The position numbers and the translations under genes were made by a program. 64,000 nt of DNA, from the NCBI GenBank assembly GCA_900554545.1, contig USHW01000006.1, positions 11,317-75,316 of the forward strand. Reading direction: 5' to 3'. Positions 52,929-60,928 of this stretch are shown here, in pieces (within the stretch, counting starts at the first letter, position 1; every line of letters begins with the position of its first letter). This stretch comes from an uncultured Prevotella sp. (GTDB lineage Bacteria; Bacteroidota; Bacteroidia; Bacteroidales; Bacteroidaceae). The notes under the pieces were generated by a model. It had not been told where the DNA came from. It saw nothing but the letters and a program-made list of their open reading frames with translations, and did no database searches.

Positions 52929-53020
52929 CATTGCAAAAAAACGTCAATTGCATTGCAAAACATGCCCTTTTAGCGTGTAAAAGATAACCTTTTGGGTTGT
53001 AAAAGGACATCTTTTATATC
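52929..53020. repeat. R2 22-base phased repeat, locus 7
   Basis: Tracts at 52935 (AAAAA), 52957 (AAAAC), 52979 (AAAAG) and 53001 (AAAAG), all exactly 22 bases apart. AT-richer than other loci but same phase. Confidence 0.75.
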
Positions 53021-53123
53021 CTATTTGAAAGTTCGACTAAATTTCATCTTGCATTAACTGTATAAACATCTGATATTATGCGATTTACAGAATTATTTAG
53101 TCGAACTTCAGCTAAAAGTTCGA

Positions 53124-53384
53124 CTAAACTTCTACTAAAACCCATTTCTTCTTTTCGCTAAGCTGAATTATTCTGTTTTTCTTCAATGCTGACAGTAGAT
53201 TTCCGATTTTTCTTATCTTCTGTTCATCTGTCCGAATATCAGACAGCTTTGAACTTAGAAGCGTGTTCAGTTCTCCCTTTGTCGCGCCTCCGAATGAGCG
53301 AAGATAGGAAACAATCATATCCTTGAAATGACTGTCGTTGAAGCTGTTGTTCTTCTCTTCATCGCAGAAAAGTTTTTCAGGTAC
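53124..53384 (-). pseudogene. C-terminal remnant of an AlbA_2-type ATP-binding/DNA-binding protein
   Basis: About 86 codons open from just after a TAA at 53385. It reads ...NDSHFKDMIVSYLRSFG, then GGATKGELNTLLSSKLSDI and KIGNLLSALKKNRIIQL. This is the winged-helix end that closes many AlbA_2-domain ATP-binding proteins. The N-terminal catalytic and AlbA_2 domains are absent. A broken gene at the left of the conjugative element. Confidence 0.6.
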
Positions 53385-53558
53385 TTAAAATCCTTTTATT
53401 CACAGCGTGAGTTTTTCTACGTATATTCACGGAGAAGGGATTGTTATAGTTCGAATTTGGTTATGCAGATATTTGTAATTTTAGGCTTATTGTTTTTGTT
53501 TCAATCATATAGTGAACCCACAGACAACAATTAGGCATTGTGATTAAGAGTTTAGACG

Positions 53559-54194
53559 TTATTCGACTTCAACTAATTTGTCTTTATGTTTCGGTAATAA
53601 TTGCTCAAACTTTGCCCGACTACCTTTGGGTATATTTATTTTCTGCAATGTGTGGCAGTTGTAAAAAGCATAATTGCCTATACTTATTACGCTATAGGGA
53701 ATTGTTATTTCCTGTAAAGAATAACAATATGCAAACGCATTTTCTCCAATATTTGTCACACATGGAGGAATTATTATCTTTTGTAAAGAACTACTTTCCT
53801 CGAATGCGCTATCCTCAATACTTGTCACACTCGAAGGTATAGTAAATTTGTATTTATCTTGAGTAGAAATGAACGATAAAAGTTTTGTCATATTGAAATT
53901 GTAAAGAACATTATCAACAACTTTGAAAAAAGGAGAATTACATATAATTTTACATTTACATCTTAAAAAGGGATTTTTCCCAATTTTTTTTACAGAATGT
54001 GGAATTGTTATTGTTAATAATGATTCGCATCCCCAAAACGCATAGTTGCCTATACTTATCACACTTGAAGGAATTTCTATTTCTTGTAATAAGCAACAAT
54101 CCGCAAATGTACAATTTTCAATACTTGTTATGTGTGATAAGATTTTTATTTCCAATAAATAAACAGGTATATTAAAGATGAAAAGAAAATCCAA
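53559..54194 (-). pseudogene. 5'-truncated BspA-type leucine-rich-repeat protein
   Basis: About 211 codons of LRR_5 repeats: SVISIGNYAFWGCESL, SVTSIEDSAFEESSSL, CVTNIGENAFAYCYSL, SVISIGNYAFYNCHTL. No signal peptide and no ATG; the frame opens only after a TAA just upstream. Full-length relatives are secreted surface or adhesion proteins, so the 5' part is missing. The missing end faces the integrase, so insertion of the conjugative element may have cut it. Confidence 0.75.
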
Positions 54195-54331
54195 ACAAGT
54201 ATAGATAAATTAGCTTTATATCAGTGTTTTATAAAGACGCTCTTTCTTTCAGTTGTTTTCATTATTTTCTGTTAATCGGTTCTTTTTGGGTACATTTTTG
54301 TTCCTTGTTTGTTTCTTGATTTCAGTTTTAA

Positions 54332-54351
54332 TTCGTACATTTGCATACGAA
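54332..54351. promoter_or_regulatory. Inverted repeat and -7-like box upstream of the integrase gene
   Basis: TTCGTA (54332-54337) and TACGAA (54346-54351) flank TACATTTG (54336-54343), a TANNTTTG match, 33 bases before the integrase start. It may be promoter plus operator or part of the attachment site. Confidence 0.5.
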
Positions 54352-54376
54352 AAATAACGAATGAAAGAATACGATT

Positions 54377-55507
54377 ATGCCACGAATAAAGAAGCCTAAA
54401 AAAGTAAAAGAACCAATCCGTCTTCGGATGAAGGATTTGTCCGATGGCAGCAAAAGTCTGTATCTGGATATATACCGCAACGGCAAACGGACATACGAGT
54501 ACCTGAAGCTGTATCTTATTCCGGGAACGGACAGCAATACCCGTCGGCAAAATGAAATAACAATGGCTGCCGCAAATGCCATCAAGTCGAAACGTATTAT
54601 CGAACTGACCAGTGGTGAAGCCGGTATCGTGAACCATACGGATAAGATTTATCTGCTGGACTGGATGCAAACCTATCTGGAGTACCAAGAGAAACGCGAC
54701 AAGAAGGGTATCGGTCAAATCAAAGCCGTTACCCATATCCTGAAAGAATATGCAGGGGAAAGATTTATATTGGATCGGGTTGACCTCGCTTTTTGCCAAG
54801 GCTATATCGACTACATGCTGACAACCTTCCGCCCTAAAGGAAAGCCGATAGCAGCTTCTACACGCAACACCTATTATCAGATATTCAATGGCGCCCTGAA
54901 TGCTGCCGTTCGGGCTAAACGGTTGTTGAGAAATCCGTTTAACGAGATGGAAAAGTCGGAGAAGCCCAAAATGCCGGAAAGCGTGCGGTCCTATATGACC
55001 ATCGAAGAGGTACGGGCATTGATTGCCACTCCGATGCAGGAAGGGAGGGTAAAAAATGCCTATCTGTTCTCCTGCTTCTGCGGACTGCGTATCAGCGATA
55101 TTGTCGGCCTGAAATGGAAGAATGTCTTTGTCGATAACGGCCAATACCGTCTGGCGGTAGCTATGCAGAAGACCAAAGAACCGATTTACCTGCCACTCTC
55201 CAACGAGGCGTTGAAATGGATGCCGGAGCGTGAGGACAAGGCTGCGGACGATCCTGTGTTCAACCTGCCTTCAAATATCAATCAGTATCTCAGACCGTGG
55301 GCCGAAGCGGCCGGAATCACCAAGCGTTTTACTTTTCACACCGCCCGGCATACATTCGCGACCATGATGCTGACGCTCGGTGCGGATCTCTATACCGTAT
55401 CGAAGCTGCTTGGCCATACCTCCGTGAGAATGACACAGGTGTACGCCAAAATCATCAACCAGAAAAAAGACGAAGCAGTCAATTTGGTTAACGGCCTATT
55501 CGACTGA
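54377..55507 (+). CDS. Tyrosine recombinase (ICE integrase)
   Basis: 376 residues. The N-terminal arm-binding and SAM-like domains (LLDWMQTYLEYQEKRDKKGI) precede the catalytic domain: Arg238 (CGLRISD), Lys265/267 (QKTKEPI), His321 and Arg324 (HTARHTF), His347 (LLGHTS), Tyr356 (QVYAKI). All are present, so it should be active. It integrates and excises the element. Placed at the left end next to broken host genes. Confidence 0.93.
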   Translation: MPRIKKPKKVKEPIRLRMKDLSDGSKSLYLDIYRNGKRTYEYLKLYLIPGTDSNTRRQNEITMAAANAIKSKRIIELTSGEAGIVNHTDKIYLLDWMQTYLEYQEKRDKKGIGQIKAVTHILKEYAGERFILDRVDLAFCQGYIDYMLTTFRPKGKPIAASTRNTYYQIFNGALNAAVRAKRLLRNPFNEMEKSEKPKMPESVRSYMTIEEVRALIATPMQEGRVKNAYLFSCFCGLRISDIVGLKWKNVFVDNGQYRLAVAMQKTKEPIYLPLSNEALKWMPEREDKAADDPVFNLPSNINQYLRPWAEAAGITKRFTFHTARHTFATMMLTLGADLYTVSKLLGHTSVRMTQVYAKIINQKKDEAVNLVNGLFD

Positions 55508-55628
55508 TGTAGTCATACATGTCAAATTCAATTTACAGGTAAATATTTCCGGCTTTTCTCCGATATTTCAAATGGTCGAAGTAATGCCACTATTATAATA
55601 AGTATAAACCCATAAAAAACAATTCGAC

Positions 55629-56410
55629 ATGAAAGGACAAAACAACAGGTCCTCTCTTTTTTTGAAGGGAGACCACATCTGCACCACTTCGCTACGGAAC
55701 AGGATGTAGCGGAAGAATTTTACGAGTTGCTCTCCGAAGCAAGGGAGCTTTATCTTCAAGACGTCATGGCAGACGGCAAACGATATGGCCGCTACGTGGA
55801 TGACTTTATAAACAGCCACCGGTACATCGACTGCAACAGTGCGGTTTGCAGGAATTGCCATGAAATGAACATTCATATCATCAGAGGGCTGTTGCTCGAT
55901 TGTACAAGTCTCGTCAAAAGCCTCTTTACCGCAGAAACATTTTCTTTCGAGGAGTGCATGGCCTTGAAACAAAAGTACGACATTGCCGGAGTATGGTTCG
56001 ACTCTTCACGTACAGAAGATTCCAGAAACGCTCCACCTCTCTCCTTTGGTTGCAATTTTTCCCGTGAACAGATGACAGGTATTGTGGCTTGCGCCAACGC
56101 TTATCATCTGTTTTGCGTTTCCACTCTCCGCATCGAGGACATGGAAGCGCTTTTTGCCTGCAAGGAGAATTTCTGTATACGTGTGAACAATATCCGCCAT
56201 GTGGCGGTTCTGTTCGATGCGTTGCTCGAAAACACCTTTATCCTGCCTCACTGGCAGTCGGTTCTCGACAAGGGGCGGTTCCTGTTGTCCAAAGACGGCA
56301 CAAGATATGTTACCGCTTCAAGCCTCTCGTCTGCCCTCTCTGCGGCGAGGAACAACATTACATCGGCAAACCTCGGCATACGAAAAGCCATCAGTCGGCT
56401 GAAAATATGA
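55629..56410 (+). CDS. ICE accessory protein of unknown function, frame broken in a T7 run
   Basis: An ATG at 55629 reads MKGQNNRSSLF and stops early; from the T7 run at 55657-55663 the next frame is open for about 250 codons to 56410 with no ATG of its own. Adding one T gives a 261-codon protein. The visible body has a Cys/His cluster (CNSAVCRNCHEMNIHI) and a C-terminal helix-rich section. I do not recognise it; RteC was considered but not supported. May be mutated or a sequencing artefact. Confidence 0.55.
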
Positions 56411-56587
56411 CACGAAGTGCCAAAAAGCCAAGTATGTGAAAGATAAAACAGTGATAGTTGCCGTGATACGTGCATAGTATCATGCCGGAATTTCCGGCTG
56501 TCCGGTTCACATCACATAACTTTGACCTCCGTTAGCGCGCTGCATAACGGAGGTAACTCTCCATTGTCTAATTTTAACATGTATTTT

Positions 56588-56983
56588 ATGCAAAACAGAA
56601 CAACATTCATGGAGCGGTTAAGCGAACGGCTGACCGCCATAGAAGCGGTTCTCAAGAAGTTGGAACCGGTGGAAGGTCTGTTGGAGCGTGTGGCTTTGCT
56701 GGAAAATACCATTTACACGACCAAGAAAGTCTTCACTTTTCAAGAGGCGTGCATGTATATCGGCGTGTCCGAAAGTATGTTGTACAAACTCACATCGAAC
56801 AAGGAAATCCCGCACTACAAACCTCGCGGCAAGATGCTTTACTTCGCGAAGGAAGAGCTGGACGCATGGCTCTTGCAAAACTACGAACCTACGGTGGACG
56901 ATGCCATGCGTATGGCGACGGAAGTATCCGCAACCCAACCGTTCTTTAACCAGAAGCGCTATGGAAAACGAAAAAAGAACTGA
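56588..56983 (+). CDS. Excisionase-type helix-turn-helix protein
   Basis: 131 residues from ATG 56588. A coiled-coil N-terminus (MERLSERLTAIEAVLKKLEP) is followed by a MerR/Xis-like winged helix: FTFQEACMYIGVSESMLYKL, then SNKEIPHYKPRGKMLYFAKEELDAWL. These proteins steer excision or act as regulators in Bacteroides elements. A TAACTTTG box lies at 56517-56524. It overlaps the next gene by 23 bases. Confidence 0.88.
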   Translation: MQNRTTFMERLSERLTAIEAVLKKLEPVEGLLERVALLENTIYTTKKVFTFQEACMYIGVSESMLYKLTSNKEIPHYKPRGKMLYFAKEELDAWLLQNYEPTVDDAMRMATEVSATQPFFNQKRYGKRKKN

Positions 56984-58085
56984 CCGTAACTCGTGGGCGG
57001 AACTGGACGAGAATCGCCTGTCGGATATTCTCACGGCATCGCAGATAAAGGCCACGGACACCTACGTGACTCCGCCCCAGATTATATGGATCGACAACTC
57101 CACCATAGCGACGCTCGGCAATTTTAGCGCTTCGACGGGTAAGGCGAAGGCGAAAAAGACGTTTAATGTCTCTGCTATTGTCGCCGCGTCACTGGCGGGC
57201 CGGCAGGTTTTGAACTACCGGGCGCATCTGCCCGAAGGCAAGCGTAGGATCTTGTACGTGGACACCGAACAGAGCCGTTTCCATTGCCATAACGTGTTGG
57301 AACGTATTCTCCGCCTGGCGGGGCTGCCCACCACAACCGACAACGAGAATCTCGATTTCATTTGCCTGCGGGAATACACGCCAGCCGTGCGTATTGAGGT
57401 CATCGACTACGCTCTGCGACAGAACAAAGGGTACGGGCTGGTCATCATTGACGGCATCCGCGACCTGATGCTCGACATCAACAGCACCAGCGAATCGGTG
57501 GAGGTTATCAACAAGATGATGGAGTGGTCGTCGAAATACGACCTGCATATCCATTGTGTGCTGCACCTGAATAAAGGCGACAACAATGTGCGCGGGCATA
57601 TCGGCACGGAAATGAGCAATAAGGCGGAAACGGTGCTGGTCATCACCAAGAGTGCGGAGAATCCCGTTATCAGTGAAGTTCATGCGCTGCATATCCGCGA
57701 GAAGGAGTTCAAACCGTTTGCTTTTTCCGTTGATGACGAAGGATTGCCGGTCATGGTGGATAACTATTCGTTTGATGGCAGCGTGAGACCGAAGGCCCGG
57801 AGCAGCTTCATGGATTTGTCCATCGAGCAGCACCGGGAGGCGCTTTCCGCCGCTTTCGGGGACAGGCCCATCAAAGGTTTCGAGAACGTACTACAGGCTC
57901 TCATGGCTTCCTATGAGGCTATCGGGTTCAAACGGGGACGCAGCGTCATGATAAAACTGCTGCAGTACCTGACGGAAAACCTAAAGCTGATCGTCAAACG
58001 GGACAAGCTCTTTTATTACGATGTGACCCCGACCGAAGCCTTGCTTTTCGACGAAGAATGCGAGGACGCGGAAGGTGAAAAATAA
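56961..58085 (+). CDS. RecA-like AAA_25-type ATPase of mobile elements
   Basis: 374 residues from ATG 56961. The nucleotide-binding loop is GNFSASTGKAKAKKTF, a variant P-loop I recall from this group. Walker B is GLVIIDGIRDLM, followed by a sensor His (HCVLHLNKGDNNVRGHIG). It resembles RepA-type replicative ATPases and probably serves element replication or mobilisation together with the toprim gene downstream. Longer frames in from 56688 overlap the HTH gene and are rejected. Confidence 0.82.
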   Translation: MENEKRTDRNSWAELDENRLSDILTASQIKATDTYVTPPQIIWIDNSTIATLGNFSASTGKAKAKKTFNVSAIVAASLAGRQVLNYRAHLPEGKRRILYVDTEQSRFHCHNVLERILRLAGLPTTTDNENLDFICLREYTPAVRIEVIDYALRQNKGYGLVIIDGIRDLMLDINSTSESVEVINKMMEWSSKYDLHIHCVLHLNKGDNNVRGHIGTEMSNKAETVLVITKSAENPVISEVHALHIREKEFKPFAFSVDDEGLPVMVDNYSFDGSVRPKARSSFMDLSIEQHREALSAAFGDRPIKGFENVLQALMASYEAIGFKRGRSVMIKLLQYLTENLKLIVKRDKLFYYDVTPTEALLFDEECEDAEGEK

Positions 58086-58166
58086 TTTAGTTTACTTTGG
58101 TCCGGGTATATATAGGAGAAAAACCAAAGTAAACCGTTTTTTGAAAACAAGTGAAAAGAAAATGAC

Positions 58167-59054
58167 ATGACCATAGCGGAAGCAAAACAACTGCGTATCG
58201 TGGACTATCTTGCCAGCCTCGGCTACCACCCCCAGAGTGTAACATCGAAACAATACTGGTATTTGTCGCCGCTACGCAATGAGCGTACCCCGTCGTTCAA
58301 GGTCAATGACCGGCTCAACGAATGGTATGACTTTGGCGCAGCGACGGGCGGAGACCTTGTGGAACTGGGCAAGCACCTTTACCGGACGGACAGCGTGAGC
58401 GAAGTGCTTGCCTATATAGGCAAGCACGAGAACGCTATCCCGATACAAAGGGTGCGGATTCCGGGGACAACGCCCCGACCCGTCGAAGCCGACATGAAGG
58501 ACGTGCTCATCGTACCGTTGCAGCACCATGCGCTGCTCTCGTACCTTCATTCCCGTGGAATCGACGGAGACATCGGCCGCATGTTCTGCCGGGAGGTCCA
58601 TTATGAATTGCGGCAACGGCGCTACTTCGCCCTTGCCTTCGGTAACGTGGCGGGCGGGTACGAGATTCGCAATCCTTATTATAAGGGCTGTATCCGGTGT
58701 AAGGACATCTCTGTCATCAGGCATTCTCATAGTGAAGCACAGAACCGGGTTTGCGTGTTCGAAGGCTTCATGGATTTTCTCTCTTACCTGACGCTGAAAC
58801 AGACGGGTGATGATACGGTCTGCATCGGCGCACCTTGCGATTACCTCGTGATGAACTCGGTGAACAACCTGAAAAAGGCTTTGGAACACTTGCAGGTGTA
58901 CGAGGAAATACACTGTTATCTCGACAATGATCTCGCCGGACAGAAAACGGAAGAGACCATCGCCGGCATGTACGGCAAGCGGGTACACAACGAAGCACTC
59001 CGTTATCACGAGTACAAGGACCTGAACGATTACCTGCGTGGAAAGAAACGGTAA
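58167..59054 (+). CDS. Toprim-domain primase-like protein
   Basis: 295 residues. The N-terminus follows CHC2-primase layout (YWYLSPLRNERTPSFKVND, then NEWYDFGAATGGDLVEL) but lacks the zinc-binding cysteines. The toprim domain has the Glu motif VCVFEGFMDFLSY and the paired acidic motif HCYLDNDLAGQKT. It probably primes DNA synthesis on the transferred strand. Spaced 81 bases after the ATPase gene; a terminator follows. Confidence 0.88.
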   Translation: MTIAEAKQLRIVDYLASLGYHPQSVTSKQYWYLSPLRNERTPSFKVNDRLNEWYDFGAATGGDLVELGKHLYRTDSVSEVLAYIGKHENAIPIQRVRIPGTTPRPVEADMKDVLIVPLQHHALLSYLHSRGIDGDIGRMFCREVHYELRQRRYFALAFGNVAGGYEIRNPYYKGCIRCKDISVIRHSHSEAQNRVCVFEGFMDFLSYLTLKQTGDDTVCIGAPCDYLVMNSVNNLKKALEHLQVYEEIHCYLDNDLAGQKTEETIAGMYGKRVHNEALRYHEYKDLNDYLRGKKR

Positions 59055-59068
59055 GGCATTATCGTTAC

Positions 59069-59107
59069 CCCTCCCTTGAAAGCTCTCCTCCCGGGAGGGC
59101 TTTTTTT
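59069..59107 (+). terminator. Rho-independent terminator after the toprim gene
   Basis: CCCTCCC (59069-59075) or the closer CTCCTCCC can pair with GGGAGGG (59093-59099), followed by GC and seven Ts. Confidence 0.75.
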
Positions 59108-59137
59108 ATGCCCGTTTTTCCCGGTACATTCGCCTTA

Positions 59138-59288
59138 AAGTATGAAATTAAAGTTCAATTTATATGTTTCGTACTTATTTCTATGTAATAAAATACTGTT
59201 TGATATAAAGAGATTTCGTTATATCGAATATAATACATTTCTTTGCATTTGTACTTTCAAAGTTCAATTAAAGTTTAATTTCATACTT
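59138..59288. promoter_or_regulatory. AT-rich control region with inverted and direct repeats before the tra operon
   Basis: AAGTATGAAATTAAA (59138-59152) is exactly complementary to TTTAATTTCATACTT (59274-59288). A direct repeat AAAGTTCAATT occurs at 59150-59160 and 59259-59269. The whole stretch is AT-rich and ends 8 bases before the first tra gene. It could hold a promoter, operator or transfer origin. Confidence 0.6.
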
Positions 59289-59296
59289 AAAAACAA

Positions 59297-59743
59297 ATGA
59301 GTTCATACTTTATATTCGCCCTTGTACTGACGGGGCTGTACATCGTCTATTACGCAGTCAATATTACCCGTGACCTGTATGGAAAGAAGGGAACGGAGAA
59401 GACTGACGAGGAAGTTTTCGACCTCGGTCCGATGGATGCCACGGAAGAGAGTGTCGAGGTTTCGGAGAACGAGACCGGGTTTAGTATCGGAAATGAGACA
59501 TGCGACACGGAAGCCGTAGCTGCCCCACCTGCGGTACAAGACGGCGATACAGGGAAAAAGGAGGCAGCCGCGAAAGAGCGGCTTGAAAGGCTGAAGGCCA
59601 AGGCGGAGGCGCAGATGGAAGAGATCGCTCCCTACCTGTCCGACGGCTTTACCGACGAAGAGATGTATAAGGCGTTGATTTCCAAAGGACGCTTGGACAA
59701 CCGTCCCTGCCTGAAATGGAGACCGGTCAAAGATAAGCTGTAA
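59297..59743 (+). CDS. Small membrane-anchored protein heading the tra operon
   Basis: 148 residues. One membrane helix at about residues 4-24 (YFIFALVLTGLYIVYYAVNI), an acidic disordered middle, a helical KERLERLKAKAEAQMEEI section and a C-terminal DRYD-like tail. Position just upstream of TraE-like genes suggests a role in transfer or regulation. I do not recognise the family. Confidence 0.7.
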   Translation: MSSYFIFALVLTGLYIVYYAVNITRDLYGKKGTEKTDEEVFDLGPMDATEESVEVSENETGFSIGNETCDTEAVAAPPAVQDGDTGKKEAAAKERLERLKAKAEAQMEEIAPYLSDGFTDEEMYKALISKGRLDNRPCLKWRPVKDKL

Positions 59744-59744
59744 G

Positions 59745-60071
59745 ATGTCGAAAACGAAAAAGATACTATGTGCGCTTTGTTCCATCATCCCCTGTTCAGC
59801 TCTGGCGAAAAGCGGCAGCGTGAATTACAGTTGGGGTGCGGATGCGCTGGCGACGATGCACGACTACGTGGTAACGATGATGTTTTACGTCCAAGCTCTA
59901 TGCTGTGCCATCGCCGGGATTTGTGTGATTGTGTCCGGATTCCAGATTTACGTAAAGATGAACACGGGCGAGGACGGCATCACCAAGTCCATCATAACGC
60001 TTGTCGGCGCGTGTCTGTTCCTGATCGGTGCGTTCCTCGTCTTTCCTGCCTTTTTCGGCTATCGCATATAG
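59745..60071 (+). CDS. DUF4134 (TraE-like) conjugation protein, paralogue 1
   Basis: 108 residues. Signal-like N-terminus, then two membrane helices (MMFYVQALCCAIAGICVIVS and IITLVGACLFLIGAFLVFPA). TraE-family proteins are small VirB2-like subunits of the pilus or channel. 1 base after the preceding stop. Confidence 0.88.
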   Translation: MSKTKKILCALCSIIPCSALAKSGSVNYSWGADALATMHDYVVTMMFYVQALCCAIAGICVIVSGFQIYVKMNTGEDGITKSIITLVGACLFLIGAFLVFPAFFGYRI

Positions 60072-60148
60072 AAACCGGCAACCGGCGGCGTGTTGCCGCG
60101 ATGATGATTCGGAAGAACTGCAATACTTACCCTAAAAAATAAATAATC

Positions 60149-60514
60149 ATGTTTCAAAAAACTAAAAGACAAATGAAAAGAATGTTTTCTACGAAAAAGA
60201 TGCAGATGCTCACGCTGATGTTGCTGTGCGGCACAACAGCCGTCATGGCCCAGAACTCCGCAGGCGATTATTCCGCCGGTACGACTGCACTGGCGACCGT
60301 GACGGAGGAAATTGCCAAGTATGTCCCCATCATGGTCAAACTGTGTTACGCCATCGCAGGCGTGGTGGCTATCGTGGGCGCTATCTCGGTATATATCGCC
60401 ATGAACAACGAGGAGCAGGACGTAAAGAAGAAGATCATGATGGTCGTGGGAGCCTGCATTTTCCTAATCGCTGCCGCACAAGCACTTCCGATGTTCTTCG
60501 GTCTCGGCGCATAA
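60149..60514 (+). CDS. traE: DUF4134 (TraE-like) conjugation protein, paralogue 2
   Basis: 121 residues. Signal peptide (MQMLTLMLLCGTTAVMAQ), then two membrane helices (VKLCYAIAGVVAIVGAISVY and MVVGACIFLIAAAQALPMF). This is the standard TraE form; a second, more Cys-rich copy lies immediately upstream. Both probably form the pilin-like subunit pool. Confidence 0.9.
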   Translation: MFQKTKRQMKRMFSTKKMQMLTLMLLCGTTAVMAQNSAGDYSAGTTALATVTEEIAKYVPIMVKLCYAIAGVVAIVGAISVYIAMNNEEQDVKKKIMMVVGACIFLIAAAQALPMFFGLGA

Positions 60515-60526
60515 ACCTCCCGCACG

Positions 60527-60823
60527 ATGAAAGGCAAGGACGAACGTTATCCCGATTACCCGTTGTTCAAGGGTCTGCAACGGCCTTTGGAGTTCATGGG
60601 GATTCAGGGACGCTACATCTACTGGGCGGCGGGTGTTGCCGGCGGAGCCATCGTCGGTTTTATAATCGCCTACTGTCTCGCAGGGTTCGTGGTCGGACTG
60701 GTCGTGCTGGTTGCGGTCGTCTCGGCGGGTATCGCCTTTATCATGCTCAAACAGCGGAAAGGGCTGCATACCAAGAAAGACGGGCGCGGGGTGTATATCT
60801 ATGCCCACTCGAAGAAGCTGTGA
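60527..60823 (+). CDS. traF: DUF4133 (TraF-like) conjugation protein
   Basis: 98 residues. DYPLFKGLQRPLEFMGIQG is the diagnostic start. Two close membrane helices follow (YWAAGVAGGAIVGFIIAYC and VVGLVVLVAVVSAGIAFIML). Corresponds in place to VirB3-like proteins and sits directly before TraG. Confidence 0.92.
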   Translation: MKGKDERYPDYPLFKGLQRPLEFMGIQGRYIYWAAGVAGGAIVGFIIAYCLAGFVVGLVVLVAVVSAGIAFIMLKQRKGLHTKKDGRGVYIYAHSKKL

Positions 60824-60928
60824 GAAGAAAAGAAAAACCATCACGGGCAACGTGTGGTCTTGTTGAATGTTGAACGCGGGCCGGCCGCCTGAAATCCGGG
60901 CGGCCCGGCCTTTTTATCGTATTTTGAG

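Noticed and set aside
54272..55144. 290-codon minus-strand frame
   Set aside because: It is the antisense of the integrase gene; the plus strand has all catalytic residues.
55629..56410. Calling this gene rteC
   Set aside because: Position suggested it, but I could not match the sequence to RteC.
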